Shown here piece by piece: positions 28,253 to 38,233 of a stretch of 64,000 nucleotides of DNA. The notes beneath the pieces are model-generated. The model saw nothing but the letters and a program-made list of their open reading frames with translations. It was not told the DNA's origin and searched no databases. Numbering within the stretch: the first letter of the stretch is position 1; every line of letters starts with the position of its first letter. The translations under genes were made by a program, and so were the position numbers. Origin of the DNA: Streptomyces luteogriseus (lineage in GTDB: Bacteria; Actinomycetota; Actinomycetes; Streptomycetales; Streptomycetaceae); assembly GCF_014205055.1 (NCBI RefSeq), contig NZ_JACHMS010000001.1, positions 5,270,001 to 5,334,000 of the forward strand, read 5' to 3'.

Positions 28253-28879
28253 ATGACGACGAAACCCGACGAGCCCCAGCAGCCCCCGCGCCGCCGGGCC
28301 CCCGCGGGGGCGGCCGTACTGCGGGAGGACGTGACGGAAGCGATCCGGGCCGCCGTCTTCGAGGAACTCGCGGCCGTCGGGTACGCGCGCATGTCCATCG
28401 AGGGGATCGCGCGCCGGGCGGGGGTGGGGAAGACGGCGGTGTACCGCCGCTGGCGCTCGAAGCTGCACCTGGTGCTCGACATCGTCTCGGCGCTCGCCGT
28501 ACAGGGCCTGCCCGCGCCGGACACCGGCTCCCTGGAGGGCGACCTGCGGCTCCTCTACGAGGTGACGTCCCGCGCCCTGCGCCACCCCGTCGCCTCGCAG
28601 ATCATCCCCGACCTCCAGGCCGAGGCGGCCCGCAACCCCGAGATCGCCGAGGCCATGCAGAAGGCCCTGCGCGAGGGGCAGGACGGCGTCGCCACCGGCA
28701 TCGTGACGGCGGCGGAACGCCGTGGGGAGCTGCGCGGGGGCATCGACCACGACCTCGCGCTCGACCTGATCTCCGGCCCGCTGTACTGGCGCTCGGTGGT
28801 GATCCGCAACCCGAAGCTGCCGAAGGGGTACCTGGGCTCCCTGGCCCGGGCCACGGCGGAGGCGCTGCGGGCGCTCTGA
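28253..28879 (+). CDS. TetR-family regulator
   Basis: 208-aa repressor-type regulator. The N-terminal helix-turn-helix is at residues about 25-70 (TEAIRAAVFEELAAVGYARM, GIARRAGVGKTAVYRRWRSK), followed by a TetR C-terminal domain with GDLRLLYEVTSRALRHPVAS. ATG 28253 (MTTKPDEPQQPP) follows the direct repeats; an open frame upstream is Gly/Arg noise. The divergent position suggests it controls the exporter genes and itself, but the ligand is unknown. It is convergent with galE. Confidence 0.88.
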   Translation: MTTKPDEPQQPPRRRAPAGAAVLREDVTEAIRAAVFEELAAVGYARMSIEGIARRAGVGKTAVYRRWRSKLHLVLDIVSALAVQGLPAPDTGSLEGDLRLLYEVTSRALRHPVASQIIPDLQAEAARNPEIAEAMQKALREGQDGVATGIVTAAERRGELRGGIDHDLALDLISGPLYWRSVVIRNPKLPKGYLGSLARATAEALRAL

Positions 28880-28932
28880 GGGGCTCCGCCGTCAGGGAGA
28901 ACGGTCCGGCGAGCGGCCCGGCGACAGGCGGG

Positions 28933-29913
28933 TCAGCCCCGTCCCGCCTCCGGGTGCAGCCGCAGCCACCCCTGCCACGCGGACGTGATCATGTCCTGCA
29001 CGTCGAGCCGAGCCTTCCAGCCCAGTTCCGCCGCCGCGCGGTCGGCGGAGGCGACGACGCGGGCCGGGTCGCCCGGGCGGCGGGGGGTGACCGCGGGCGG
29101 CCGGTCGTGGCCGGTGACCGCGTTGATGCGGTCGATCATCTCCCGGACGGAGACGCCCTCGCCCCGGCCGATGTTGAGCGTGAGGTCGCGGCCGGGGGAG
29201 GAGCGCAGGGCCCGGGCCGCCGCGACATGGGCCTCGGCCAGGTCGACCACGTGGATGTAGTCCCGCACGCAGGTGCCGTCCGGGGTCGGGTAGTCGTCGC
29301 CGAAGACACGCGGCGGCGCGTCCTGCGTGAGCTTCTCGAAGACCATGGGCACGAGGTTGAAGACACCGGCGTCCGCGAGTTCCGGGCCCGCCGCCCCCGC
29401 CACGTTGAAGTAGCGCAGGGACGCCGTCGACAGTCCGGTGGCCCGGCCCGTGGCGCGAACCAGCCACTCACCGGCCAGCTTGGTCTCGCCGTACGGCGAC
29501 AGAGGCAGGCACGGAGTCTCCTCCGTGACCAGGTCCACGTCCGGCATGCCGTACACCGCCGCCGAGGAGGAGAAGACGAAGGACGCCACCTTCGCCGCCG
29601 TCACGGCGTCCAGCAGGATCCGCAGGCCCTCGACGTTCTCCCGGTAGTAGTGCAACGGCAGTTCGACGGACTCGCCCACCTGCTTCTTCGCCGCGAGGTG
29701 GACGACGCCGGTGACCTCGTGGTCCGCGAGGGTGCGGGCGAGCCGCTCAGCGTCCAGGGTCGAGCCCACCACCAGCTCCACCCCGTCGGGCACGCGCTCG
29801 GCGATCCCGGTGGACAGGTCGTCGTACACCACCGCCTGTTCGCCCGCCGCGGTCATCGCCCGTACGACGTGCGCGCCGATGTAGCCGGCGCCGCCGGTGA
29901 TCAACCAGGTCAT
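28933..29913 (-). CDS. galE: UDP-glucose 4-epimerase
   Basis: 326-aa short-chain dehydrogenase/reductase that interconverts UDP-glucose and UDP-galactose (possibly the N-acetyl forms). The Rossmann motif GGAGYIG is at residues 7-13, the catalytic Ser lies in FSSSAAVYG, and the YxxxK pair is Y141/K145 (YGETK). TPDGTCVRDYIHVVDLAEAH and LNIGRGEGVSVREM are standard GalE signatures. ATG at 29913. Its position among glycosyltransferase genes suggests it supplies UDP-galactose for the wall polymer rather than for galactose catabolism; no galT or galK is adjacent. Confidence 0.93.
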   Translation of the reverse strand: MTWLITGGAGYIGAHVVRAMTAAGEQAVVYDDLSTGIAERVPDGVELVVGSTLDAERLARTLADHEVTGVVHLAAKKQVGESVELPLHYYRENVEGLRILLDAVTAAKVASFVFSSSAAVYGMPDVDLVTEETPCLPLSPYGETKLAGEWLVRATGRATGLSTASLRYFNVAGAAGPELADAGVFNLVPMVFEKLTQDAPPRVFGDDYPTPDGTCVRDYIHVVDLAEAHVAAARALRSSPGRDLTLNIGRGEGVSVREMIDRINAVTGHDRPPAVTPRRPGDPARVVASADRAAAELGWKARLDVQDMITSAWQGWLRLHPEAGRG

Positions 29914-29991
29914 GTGCGGCCGTCCCCTCGTCAGTTCGCCCGTGGTGGTGCTGTGCGCCGGTCCGTCGTGGTCGGTCGTACTCGCGTGCTC

Positions 29992-31782
29992 TCAGTGAAG
30001 CAGGCGGCGCAGTCGTGTGCGTACGACCGACAGCACCCCGTGTACGCCCGGCGCCACCCGCAGCGCCAGCGCGCCGGAGTGGGTGGTGTACGGCTGGACG
30101 AGTACCACGCCGTGCCGGGCGCTCGGGACGGCGCGGCGCCGCAGCAGACCGGCGCCCGTGAGGGCATGCGCCGTGACATCGCGGCTCGCGCCGTCGCGGA
30201 AGCGGATGCGAAGGCGCAGATCCCAGGTGCCGACGCCGGGCGCGGCCAGCGCGAGGAGATCGACGGCCGTCTCCGCCGACCAGGTGCCGGTTTCTCCGGT
30301 TCCTCCGGCCGGACCGCCTGCACCGGCTGCATCGGCCGACCCGCCTGCACCGCCTGACCCGCCCGCACCGGCTGACCCGCCTGCCCCCGCAGCTTCGTCG
30401 GCTCCCTGCATCCCCGCGCACGCCGCGCACGGCGCGAGTGTCAGGCGCGCACCGCGGACCACCACGTCACCGTCGTCCCGGTGCCGCCACTCCACCTCCA
30501 CCGTCTCCGGCCCCGCCTGCGCCACCCGCCCGTACAGCTCGTGCAGGCGCAACCGCAGCCGGGTGCCCCGCACGCCCGGCCGCAGCTCCGCGTCGACGGC
30601 GAGGGGCAGCGCCCGCACCGGCCGGGCCTGGAGCGGCTCCAGGGAGACCTGCGGGATGCCGTCCGACCAGACGGGCGTGCCGTCCGCGGCGCGGGTGTAC
30701 GGCGGGTACAGGCGGGCCGGGCGGGCCGCCAGCTCCCGCAGCCGGGGCAGGTCGCACGGCTCCGGGGAGGCCAGGACGACCCGCCCGATCAGCCGGCCGG
30801 GAGCGGCCGGGTTGCGCGCCCAGTCGTCGGCGTCGTACTCCGCGAGGTGCGCTCGCGTGAGCTCCCACCACGCGCGCCGGTAGGCGGCGTCGCGCAACCC
30901 CAGTTCCCGCACGTACATCCGCAGGTCGTGGTCGAGGAACTTGGCGCGCGCGGCCCGCGCGAGTTCCTTCTGCCCGGCGCCCAGCAACACCTCGTACGCC
31001 TGCCGGCACGCCTCTGTCCGGGCCCGCCAGTTCTCGACGCCGGACCGGTCCAGGGAGATCGACAGCCGCGCGTCCGACCGGCGCACGTGCCAGACGTACA
31101 CCCGGTCCGGGATCAGGGCGATGCGGGGCGCCGCGGCCAGGACGCGCGCGGTGAAGACGACGTCCTCGTACGGGAAGCGGCCCTCGGGGAAGCGAATGCC
31201 GTGCGCGCGCAGGAAGGCGGTGCGGTAGAGCTTGTTGACGCAGAGCGTGTCGTGGACCAGGCGCGTTCGCTGCGCGGGGCGCGGCACCACGGCGTGCAGC
31301 GCGTAGAGGCGCGGCTGCCAGGGGACTTCGCGCCCCGACGGCAGCTCCCGGCGTACGCACAGGCCGCCCGCGACCTCCGCGTGCGCCCCCTCGGCGGCTG
31401 CCAGCAGCGCGTCGACGGCGCCGGGCGGCAGGACGTCGTCGCTGTCCAGGAACATCACGTACGGCGAGGTCACCGCGTCGAGCCCGGTGTTGCGCGGGGT
31501 GCCGCAGCCGCCGCTGTTGGCCCGGCGGCGGATCACCTTCAGGCGTGATTCCGCGGTGGACAGCCGTTCCAGCAGGCCGGCGCTGCCGTCCCTGGAGCAG
31601 TCGTCGACGGCCACCACCTCGCGTACGGCCGGCCCCTGGGCGAGGGCCGAGCGCACGGCGTCCGTGACATGCGCGGCGTCGTCGTAACCGATCACCACGA
31701 CGGCGACCTCGGCGCGCGGCTTCGCGGTGTGCCTCGCGGTATGCCCCTCGGTATCCCTGGCGATCTCACTCTCGGCATTCAT
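29992..31782 (-). CDS. Family 2 glycosyltransferase with Gly/Ala-rich hinge
   Basis: 596-aa glycosyltransferase. The GT-A domain (about 25-260) has VVVIGYDDAAHVTDAV, VAVDDCSRDGSA and FLDSDDVLPPG, all intact, then NKLYRTAFLRAHGIRFPEG and a helical segment like those of the fusion enzymes. The C-terminal beta domain is split by about 45 residues of Gly/Ala/Ser-Asp repeats (bases about 30290-30420), which looks like a flexible insertion. ATG 31782 (MNAESEIARD). A TACGAT at 31796-31791 would place transcription start almost at the ATG, so the mRNA may be leaderless. It is divergent from the GT39-like membrane gene. Confidence 0.86.
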   Translation of the reverse strand: MNAESEIARDTEGHTARHTAKPRAEVAVVVIGYDDAAHVTDAVRSALAQGPAVREVVAVDDCSRDGSAGLLERLSTAESRLKVIRRRANSGGCGTPRNTGLDAVTSPYVMFLDSDDVLPPGAVDALLAAAEGAHAEVAGGLCVRRELPSGREVPWQPRLYALHAVVPRPAQRTRLVHDTLCVNKLYRTAFLRAHGIRFPEGRFPYEDVVFTARVLAAAPRIALIPDRVYVWHVRRSDARLSISLDRSGVENWRARTEACRQAYEVLLGAGQKELARAARAKFLDHDLRMYVRELGLRDAAYRRAWWELTRAHLAEYDADDWARNPAAPGRLIGRVVLASPEPCDLPRLRELAARPARLYPPYTRAADGTPVWSDGIPQVSLEPLQARPVRALPLAVDAELRPGVRGTRLRLRLHELYGRVAQAGPETVEVEWRHRDDGDVVVRGARLTLAPCAACAGMQGADEAAGAGGSAGAGGSGGAGGSADAAGAGGPAGGTGETGTWSAETAVDLLALAAPGVGTWDLRLRIRFRDGASRDVTAHALTGAGLLRRRAVPSARHGVVLVQPYTTHSGALALRVAPGVHGVLSVVRTRLRRLLH

Positions 31783-31873
31783 CACGGCGGATCGTAAGCC
31801 GGGCGAATGACATGAAAGTGCTAACACACCATCAAACGCCCGCGAACGCTCTCATTCAGCGCAGAATCGGGCC

Positions 31874-33547
31874 GTGAAGAGCGGACAGTCGAGGGGGAGC
31901 GGCCGGTTCGGCGCGGGGGCGCCGCCCGTGGCGGTGCCCATGGCGGTGATGCTCACGATCGGGCTGTGGGGGCTGGACCGCGGCGGCATGTGGGGCGACG
32001 AGAGTGTCACCTTCCAGGTCGCGCAGCGCACGGTCCCGCAGATCTGGCGGCTGCTGCACGACGTGGACGCCGTGCACGGCCTGTACTACCTGTTCATGCA
32101 CGCGGTCCTCACCGTCCACCCGGGCGAGGTCGTGCTGCGCCTGCCGTCGGTGTGCGCGGCGACGGCGACTGCCGGCCTGGTCGCGGCCCTGGGAGTCCGG
32201 CTGGCCGGGCCCCGGGTCGGCCTGGGGGCCGGTGTCCTCTACGCGATCACGCCGATGGCCGGCCACTACGCCCAGGAGGGACGGTCGTACGCGCTCGTCG
32301 CGGCGGGTGTGGCGGGGGCGACCCTGATGCTGGTGAGGGCCGTGGGCGAGGGGGGCGTGCGGGCCTGGTGGCCGTACGGGACGGTCGTCGGTCTGACCTG
32401 TGTGCTGCACGAGCTGGCGGTACCGGTGCTGGGCGCGCACGCGGTGACGCTGGCCCTGCTGCGGGTGCCGAGGAGGGTGTGGTCCGGCTGGGGGCGTGCG
32501 GCGGGGGCGGTGGCACTGCTCGTGCTGCCGCTGGTGTGGGTGTCGCAGGGGCAGGCGGGGCAGGTGGCGTGGCTGGTGCCGCCGGGGTGGGACCGGGTCG
32601 GGAGGCTGGCCCGGAACTTCTCTCCCGGCCCGGCGGGGCCGGTGTTCTGGGGGGCGCTGCTGCTGATGGCCGTCGGACTCCGGGAACGGCGGACGGCCGC
32701 GGTCGCGTTGCCGCTGCTGCTGGTGCCGCCGGGGATCCTCATGACCGTGTCGCAGGTCCGGCCGCTCTACCACGACCGCTACGTGCTCTACGCGCTGGCG
32801 GGCGCGTCCCTGCTGGTCGCGGCCGGGGCCGGGCGGGTCGCCCGGGAGCTGGGTCGGGTGCGGTTCGACGGGCGGCGGATGCGGGTCGGCGCCCGGCCGG
32901 TGCGGGCCCTGCTGGGCGTCACCGGCGTGCTCGCCCTCACCGTCACCTTCCTGACCCAGCTCCCGGTGCACCGTCAGGACCGTTCCGCCACCCATCGCCC
33001 GGACAACCTCGCCGTCGTGTCCGCGCTCGCGGTGCGCCAGATGCGCCCCGGAGACCCGGTGCTGTTCGTGCCGTCGGTCGGCAGGCTCGCCGCGCTGGCC
33101 TACCCGAAGGGGTTCCAGCGGGTGCGGGACATCGCGCTGCGGGAGTCCGCGCCCCGCTCCGGGACGCTGTGGGGGCTCGAGGCGACGCCCGGGGAGCTGC
33201 GACGGCGACTCGCCTCGGTGGACCGCGTCTGGGTGGTCGCCGAACGGTCCGCCCTAGACCCGCGCCGGAGCCCGCCCGACCCGGTCGAGCGAACCAAACT
33301 CGCCGTCCTGGCACAGGAGTTCACCGTCCGTGAGGAGTACGTCCACGAGGAACGCGTCCGCGACGACGTGCTCCTGCGCCTCTACGTCCGCCGTCCCCCC
33401 GGAGACACCCCGACGGGTGACGAGCCACCCGGTGAACCGTCCGGCCTCCGGTCGCCCGGCGTGTCCGCCGGCGCCCCGGCTCTCGGCGCCCCGGCCCCGG
33501 CCCCCTCGGCCCAGGACCCCCCGTTCGTGGCGCGCCACCCGGCGTGA
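31874..33547 (+). CDS. Membrane glycosyltransferase, GT39/mannosyltransferase-like
   Basis: 557-aa polytopic membrane protein. Near the N-terminus it carries the acidic GT-C motif in GMWGDESVTFQVAQRTVPQIW (key residues Asp-Glu), followed by about 10 hydrophobic segments and LYHDRYVLYALAGASLLVAAG. The last 190 residues are extracellular, with a 45-residue Pro-rich tail. GT-C enzymes use polyprenyl-phosphate sugars and act on the outer face of the membrane, so it may decorate the exported polymer or proteins. GTG start at 31874. The stop codon lies in the first unit of a 37-bp tandem repeat. Confidence 0.78.
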   Translation: MKSGQSRGSGRFGAGAPPVAVPMAVMLTIGLWGLDRGGMWGDESVTFQVAQRTVPQIWRLLHDVDAVHGLYYLFMHAVLTVHPGEVVLRLPSVCAATATAGLVAALGVRLAGPRVGLGAGVLYAITPMAGHYAQEGRSYALVAAGVAGATLMLVRAVGEGGVRAWWPYGTVVGLTCVLHELAVPVLGAHAVTLALLRVPRRVWSGWGRAAGAVALLVLPLVWVSQGQAGQVAWLVPPGWDRVGRLARNFSPGPAGPVFWGALLLMAVGLRERRTAAVALPLLLVPPGILMTVSQVRPLYHDRYVLYALAGASLLVAAGAGRVARELGRVRFDGRRMRVGARPVRALLGVTGVLALTVTFLTQLPVHRQDRSATHRPDNLAVVSALAVRQMRPGDPVLFVPSVGRLAALAYPKGFQRVRDIALRESAPRSGTLWGLEATPGELRRRLASVDRVWVVAERSALDPRRSPPDPVERTKLAVLAQEFTVREEYVHEERVRDDVLLRLYVRRPPGDTPTGDEPPGEPSGLRSPGVSAGAPALGAPAPAPSAQDPPFVARHPA

Positions 33548-33618
33548 ATCGGCGCTCCGGTTCGCGACGCCCCACCCGGCGTGAATCCGCGCTCCGGTTC
33601 CCGACGCGCCACCCGGCG
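33535..33618. repeat. 37-bp tandem repeat at the 3' end of the GT39-like gene
   Basis: Units begin with CCACCC at 33535, 33572 and 33609 (exact 37-bp period); units 1 and 2 match at 34 of 37 positions and the third is partial. Unit 1 encodes the terminal HPA and stop codon of the membrane protein gene (TGA 33545-33547). The remaining gap to 33725 is a Pro/Ser-type C-rich stretch without a gene. Confidence 0.8.
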
Positions 33619-33725
33619 AGCCCCCCGGGGGCACTCCGGTCCTCGGCGTATCCCCGGCGCCTTCGCCCTCGCCTCCGCCCCCGTCTCCGACCCCGTCCAG
33701 GCCGGTGACGTAGCGGCCGGTGCCG

Positions 33726-34217
33726 TTACGGCCGTTCGTCGGTGGACGAGTCCCCCCGTGGGGCGGCGAGAGCGGCCGCCGCGTCCAGCGCGGTGGTCAG
33801 CTCGTCGAGGCTGGCGCGCAGGGTGCGGATCTCCTCGGGGCCGAAACCCGTCGAGGACGCGATCCGGCGCGGTACCTCAAGCGCGCGTCCGCGCAGCGCG
33901 ACGCCCTCCTCGGTCAGCCGCACCTCCACCGACCGCTCGTCGCGGGCGCTGCGCTCGCGGCGTACCAGACCGGCCGCCTCCAGCCGCTTGAGCAGCGGAG
34001 ACAGCGTGCCCGAGTCGAGACGCAGGTGCTCGCCGAGCTTCTTCACGGGCAGCTCGTCGTGCTCCCACAGCACCAGCATCACCAGGTACTGCGGGTAGGT
34101 GAGCCCGAGGTCCTTGAGGATCCCGCGGTAGACGCCGTTGAAGGCGCGGGAGGCCGCGTGCAGGGAGAAGCAGATCTGCTGGTCCAGGCGGAGCCAGTCG
34201 TCGTCGGGCGTGTTCAT
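33726..34217 (-). CDS. ohrR: Organic peroxide-sensing MarR-family repressor OhrR
   Basis: 163-aa repressor that is inactivated when organic hydroperoxides oxidise its N-terminal cysteine. ATG 34217 (MNTPDDDWLRL) puts that residue at Cys16 in LDQQICFSLH, the diagnostic OhrR signature. The winged helix includes LGLTYPQYLVMLVLWEHDEL, LDSGTLSPLLKRLEAAGLV and RDERSVEVRLTEEG. Divergently transcribed from ohr with an AT-rich palindromic region between them, the classic arrangement. Confidence 0.94.
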   Translation of the reverse strand: MNTPDDDWLRLDQQICFSLHAASRAFNGVYRGILKDLGLTYPQYLVMLVLWEHDELPVKKLGEHLRLDSGTLSPLLKRLEAAGLVRRERSARDERSVEVRLTEEGVALRGRALEVPRRIASSTGFGPEEIRTLRASLDELTTALDAAAALAAPRGDSSTDERP

Positions 34218-34243
34218 GCGTCCAGGATAGCTCGCGCCCGTCA

Positions 34244-34268
34244 TTCAATTGCGCACAACTGAATTGTG
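34244..34268. promoter_or_regulatory. Probable OhrR operator
   Basis: The AT-rich segment TTCAATTGCGCACAACTGAATTGTG (given here by position, 34244-34268, with key half-sites CAATTG and CACAA...TTGTG) contains overlapping inverted repeats, including CACAACTGAATTGTG at 34254-34268. OhrR sites elsewhere have the TACAATT/AATTGTA type. It lies between the divergent ohrR and ohr genes. Confidence 0.7.
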
Positions 34269-34338
34269 TGGTCTACTTCTGGGTGTCAGGCGGCCCGGAA
34301 CGGACCGCCGAACATTGACGTGAGAGGGAAGGTTTTCC

Positions 34339-34741
<403 letters not shown>

Positions 34742-34752
<11 letters not shown>

Positions 34753-36322
34753 CCGCCCGGACGCCACCCCCGACCCGCGCCAGCACCTCCCCCGTCCGTC
34801 TGCTCCACGCCACCACCACGGCCTCCTCGGGCACCGGGTGCCAGCGCGTCAGCAGCAGCCAGCGCACGTGGTAGCGGCGGACGACGGCGGACCGCTCGGC
34901 GCGGGTCGAGCCGGGGGCGAGATAGGCGCGGACGTCGGCCGCCCGGCGTTCCCGGCGCCGCTCGTCCAGGGCGGGGTCGGGCCAGATGGGCGCGGCGAGG
35001 TTCGGCCCGTACCCGGCGATCGCGTGACTGGCGAGATACCCGTCGGTGATGACCACCTCGCCGGGCCCGATGTGCCGCGCGGCCCAGTCGTACGACGGCC
35101 AGCGCGTCGGCTGGGCGAACCCCACCGGGTCGACCGAGCGCGGCACGACCGCCCCGGCGTGCACGGTGACGAACCCGGCGCACACCCCGGCCGCCGCCAC
35201 TCCGCCCAGCACCCGCCGGGCCCGCCGCCAGGGTCGGGGCGCCGCCAGTTCCACCGCCAGGGCGAACTGCAGCGGCACCAGCACGGCCCACAGGGCCCTG
35301 GCGTACGTGTAGTGCCCGCTCGCCCAGCCGTACGCCACCAGCAGGCACTCCAGCAGGAACATCCACACCAGCGGATCACGCGCCGACCTGCGGGCCCGCG
35401 CCCACAGTGCGGGCAGCCCCAGCAGCGCCAGCCAGGAGTTGGCGAGCATCCGCTCGCACAGCTGCCGGTGCATCGCGTCCATGCCGGTGTCGCCCACCAG
35501 CCTCAGGACGTCGTAGTACGGCCAGGTCAGGGCTAGTGCCGCGCAGGCCGCCCCGGTCAGCGCCCAGCGCGCCACGACCGGCCGGCGCCAGCCGCACTGC
35601 CGGGACGCCACGATCGCCACCGCACCGGTGAGCGCAGAGGCCGCCGTGACGGGGTGGGTGAGCAGGATCAGCCCGTACAGCGCGCCGATCCCGGCGTACC
35701 CCCACCAGCCGCCGAGCCCGCTCGGCCCGACGAACCGCACGGCGGGAGCGTCGTCCCGCGCGCGGGTGCCCGTCCAGGCCCACGCCCAGAAGGTGAGCCC
35801 GATCGCGAGCGCGGACGGATACCCCAGGTTCGTCGTCATCGGCATCAGACCGAGGTAGCCGCTCCACAGGATCCGCGCCGTGCCCCACAGCAGCGTCATG
35901 AACAGCAGGGCCCACACCGGCGCCCAGGGGCGCGCGGTGAGCGTCCTGACGAACCGGCCGATCCCCGTCAGCAGCACCAGCAGATGCACCGGCCCGGCGA
36001 GCTTCACGACCGCCCAGCCGGACAGCCCCGTCAGCCGCGCCAGCACGCCTTGGGCGACGGCGTACGGCCCGTAGTACGGGCTGCCCTCGCCCGGCAGGTC
36101 CGCCATGGTGTGGGCCGGGTGGAGCAGGTCGGCCTTGAGGCGCTCGACGACCGCCGCGTGCTGTCCGGCGTCGCAGCACAGCGGGACCCGCCAGTACGCC
36201 AGCGTCATCACCAGCCAGAACAGGGCGCCGTAGAACTGGTACGGGGTGAGCCTCCCGGCACGGCCGCCGCGCAGTGCCGTCGCGCCGCGCACGGCCCGCC
36301 GGACCAGGACCGGGGCGCTCAC
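34742..36322 (-). CDS. Polytopic membrane protein, possible GT-C glycosyltransferase
   Basis: 526-aa protein with about ten TM helices, for example FYGALFWLVMTLAYW, PVWALLFMTLLWG, YGLILLTHPVTAA and DPLVWMFLLECLLVAYGW. A short acidic/His loop after the first TM (CCDAGQHAAVVERL) resembles the catalytic first loop of GT-C enzymes. The final 130 residues are soluble (SYDWAARHIGPGEVVITDGYL) as in membrane mannosyl- or arabinosyltransferases. No specific family is recognised with certainty. GTG start at 36322. It lies in the wall-polymer cluster, in the same orientation as the genes upstream of it. Confidence 0.65.
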
Positions 36323-36342
36323 AGAAGGATGGAAGGGGTCTG

Positions 36343-36379
36343 GGGCATGCGCGGAATGTTCCCGCCCCTACGCATGCCC
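36343..36379 (-). terminator. Hairpin downstream of the AftB-like gene
   Basis: GGGCATGCG (36343-36351) pairs with CGCATGCCC (36371-36379). It lies in the 72-bp gap between two same-strand genes and could terminate or attenuate transcription. Confidence 0.4.
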
Positions 36380-36394
36380 TGACCCCGGATCACT

Positions 36395-38233
36395 TCATCG
36401 GGTGAGGCCGCTACCGCCACCTGCCGGTCGGTCGCACAGCGCCTGCTGCGCCGCCGCCGGCCAGCGCGCGAACCGGAACCGCGTCCGCTCGACCGCCCCG
36501 GTGAGGTTCCGCCAGAACCGCTCGGCGGTGAGCGGGGCGCGCACCGACTCCCTCAGCTCGGCGAGTTCACCGCAGCCCAGTGCGGCCCGGGCCGCCTCGA
36601 CCGCCTCCCGCGGGGCCCCGGCGCGCAGCAGGTCGCGCTGCGGCGGGTGCTCGGCCGCCCACTCGGCGAAGACCCAGTAGTTGCGCAGGAACTTCTCGTG
36701 CCCGGGCCAGCTCCACCGCTCCAGCGCCAGATGCGCGCCGATCGGGCTGGCCAGCCCCCAGGCGTCGTTGACGTAGGCGTCCAGCGGCGCCGCCGCCCCC
36801 GTCACTCCGAGGTGACGCCCCACGATCACCACCCGGTACGGGGAGTCCGCCCGCATCGGCGTGGCGTGCAACCGCCGCGCGGCGTCGAAGTAGAGCAGCG
36901 TCGGCCCGGGCGCGCGCTCGGCGCGGGCCAGCATGGCGCGCCCCTCCGGCAGGGCGGGCCAGTTGACCACCCAGGTGCCGGTGCGCACCGGGTTGTGGTC
37001 GCCGAGTCCCTCCACGTCGGAGCTGCGCACGTTGAACGAGCCGGGCGTGCTGCGCACGTCGAACGGCGCCCGCAGCGGACTGACCGCCGCGCACAGCCAC
37101 ACCACCAGCAGCGCGCCCGCCACGCCCGTGACCCTGGTCGCGGGCACCACCAGCACCGGCAGGAGCAGCAGCAGAAGCGCGGGCAGGATCATGCGGGCGT
37201 GCATGTAGTCGCCGCCGACGCGCACGACGTACCCGGCCAGCAGCAGACCGGCCGCGAGCGGCGCCAGCAGCACCGCGAGCGAGGCCCGCCCCGGGGCACG
37301 GTCCCGCTGCTCCCGTCGGGTGCGCCGCACCAGCAGGACGGCCAGCGCCGCGAGCACCGGCACGACCGGCCACAGCCAGTACGGCCCGAGCGTCTCCTGC
37401 ACATACCCGGCGCCCCGGCTCCAGTCGCTGGCGCTCGCCTCCTTGGCGATGGCGGGCAGCGGCACCAGGATCCCGTAGTACCCGGCCCGGAACACCTCGT
37501 ACGCCAGCGGCACCGCTGCCGCCGAGGCGAGCACCGCCGCCGTGCCCCGCCGGGAGGGACGCAGCACCCACCACTGGGCCGCCAGGAAGCACGCCGTGAC
37601 CACCGCCAGATCGGGCCGGACCAGCGGGCCAAGGCCGAACACGAAGGCGGCCGTGCACGTCTCGCGGGCCTCCTGACCGCGCCGCGTCCGCGTCAGCAGC
37701 CACCACGACAGGCCGGTCCAGAAGGCGCCGAGACCGCTCTCCAGACCCGACGTCATGTACGACCAGAACGGCGGCACCGCCAGCAGCACGAACACACCGG
37801 CCGGAAGCAGCAGCCCGGCGCCCCGGTGCAGCCGGCACGTGGCGAGCAGGGCGAACGCGAACCCGGCGGTGCTCAGCAGCAGGCCCAGTCCGACCGCGAG
37901 GAACGCCGGATCCTCGCCGGTGACCCAGGTGGTCAGTGCCAGCAGCCACTGCCACAGGGTGCCGGTCGAACTCTCCGCCCGCTCCCCGACGTTGAACACG
38001 GGCCCGTTGCCCGCCAGGATCTGCCGGACCGGGCGCAGGTAGATGAGCCCGTCGTCGCAGATCCAGCGGCGCCGGTAGCCCAGCACGAACAGGGCGGCGG
38101 TGGGCACGGCGACCAGGGCGGTATGCCACCGGTGCACCGGCCACCGCGACGCGGCGACCGCCGGTGGCCGGGCCGAGGAGGCCCGCTGACCCGGAAGGGA
38201 AGGTGCGGCCTCGGGGGTTGCGGGAGTTCTCAT
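36395..38233 (-). CDS. GT-C membrane glycosyltransferase, AftB-like
   Basis: 612-aa polytopic protein resembling the terminal arabinofuranosyltransferase AftB family. After the first TM the loop has ICDDGLIYLRPVRQILAG and NGPVFNVGERAESSTGTLW, matching the Asp-Asp GT-C motif and conserved tail of that group. About ten TM helices follow, then a 190-residue extracellular C-terminal domain. ATG 38233 overlaps the stop of fusion copy 2 in an ATGA arrangement, so they are coupled. It probably adds a sugar from a decaprenyl-type lipid donor outside the membrane; whether the sugar is arabinose is not known. Confidence 0.78.
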   Translation of the reverse strand: MRTPATPEAAPSLPGQRASSARPPAVAASRWPVHRWHTALVAVPTAALFVLGYRRRWICDDGLIYLRPVRQILAGNGPVFNVGERAESSTGTLWQWLLALTTWVTGEDPAFLAVGLGLLLSTAGFAFALLATCRLHRGAGLLLPAGVFVLLAVPPFWSYMTSGLESGLGAFWTGLSWWLLTRTRRGQEARETCTAAFVFGLGPLVRPDLAVVTACFLAAQWWVLRPSRRGTAAVLASAAAVPLAYEVFRAGYYGILVPLPAIAKEASASDWSRGAGYVQETLGPYWLWPVVPVLAALAVLLVRRTRREQRDRAPGRASLAVLLAPLAAGLLLAGYVVRVGGDYMHARMILPALLLLLLPVLVVPATRVTGVAGALLVVWLCAAVSPLRAPFDVRSTPGSFNVRSSDVEGLGDHNPVRTGTWVVNWPALPEGRAMLARAERAPGPTLLYFDAARRLHATPMRADSPYRVVIVGRHLGVTGAAAPLDAYVNDAWGLASPIGAHLALERWSWPGHEKFLRNYWVFAEWAAEHPPQRDLLRAGAPREAVEAARAALGCGELAELRESVRAPLTAERFWRNLTGAVERTRFRFARWPAAAQQALCDRPAGGGSGLTR

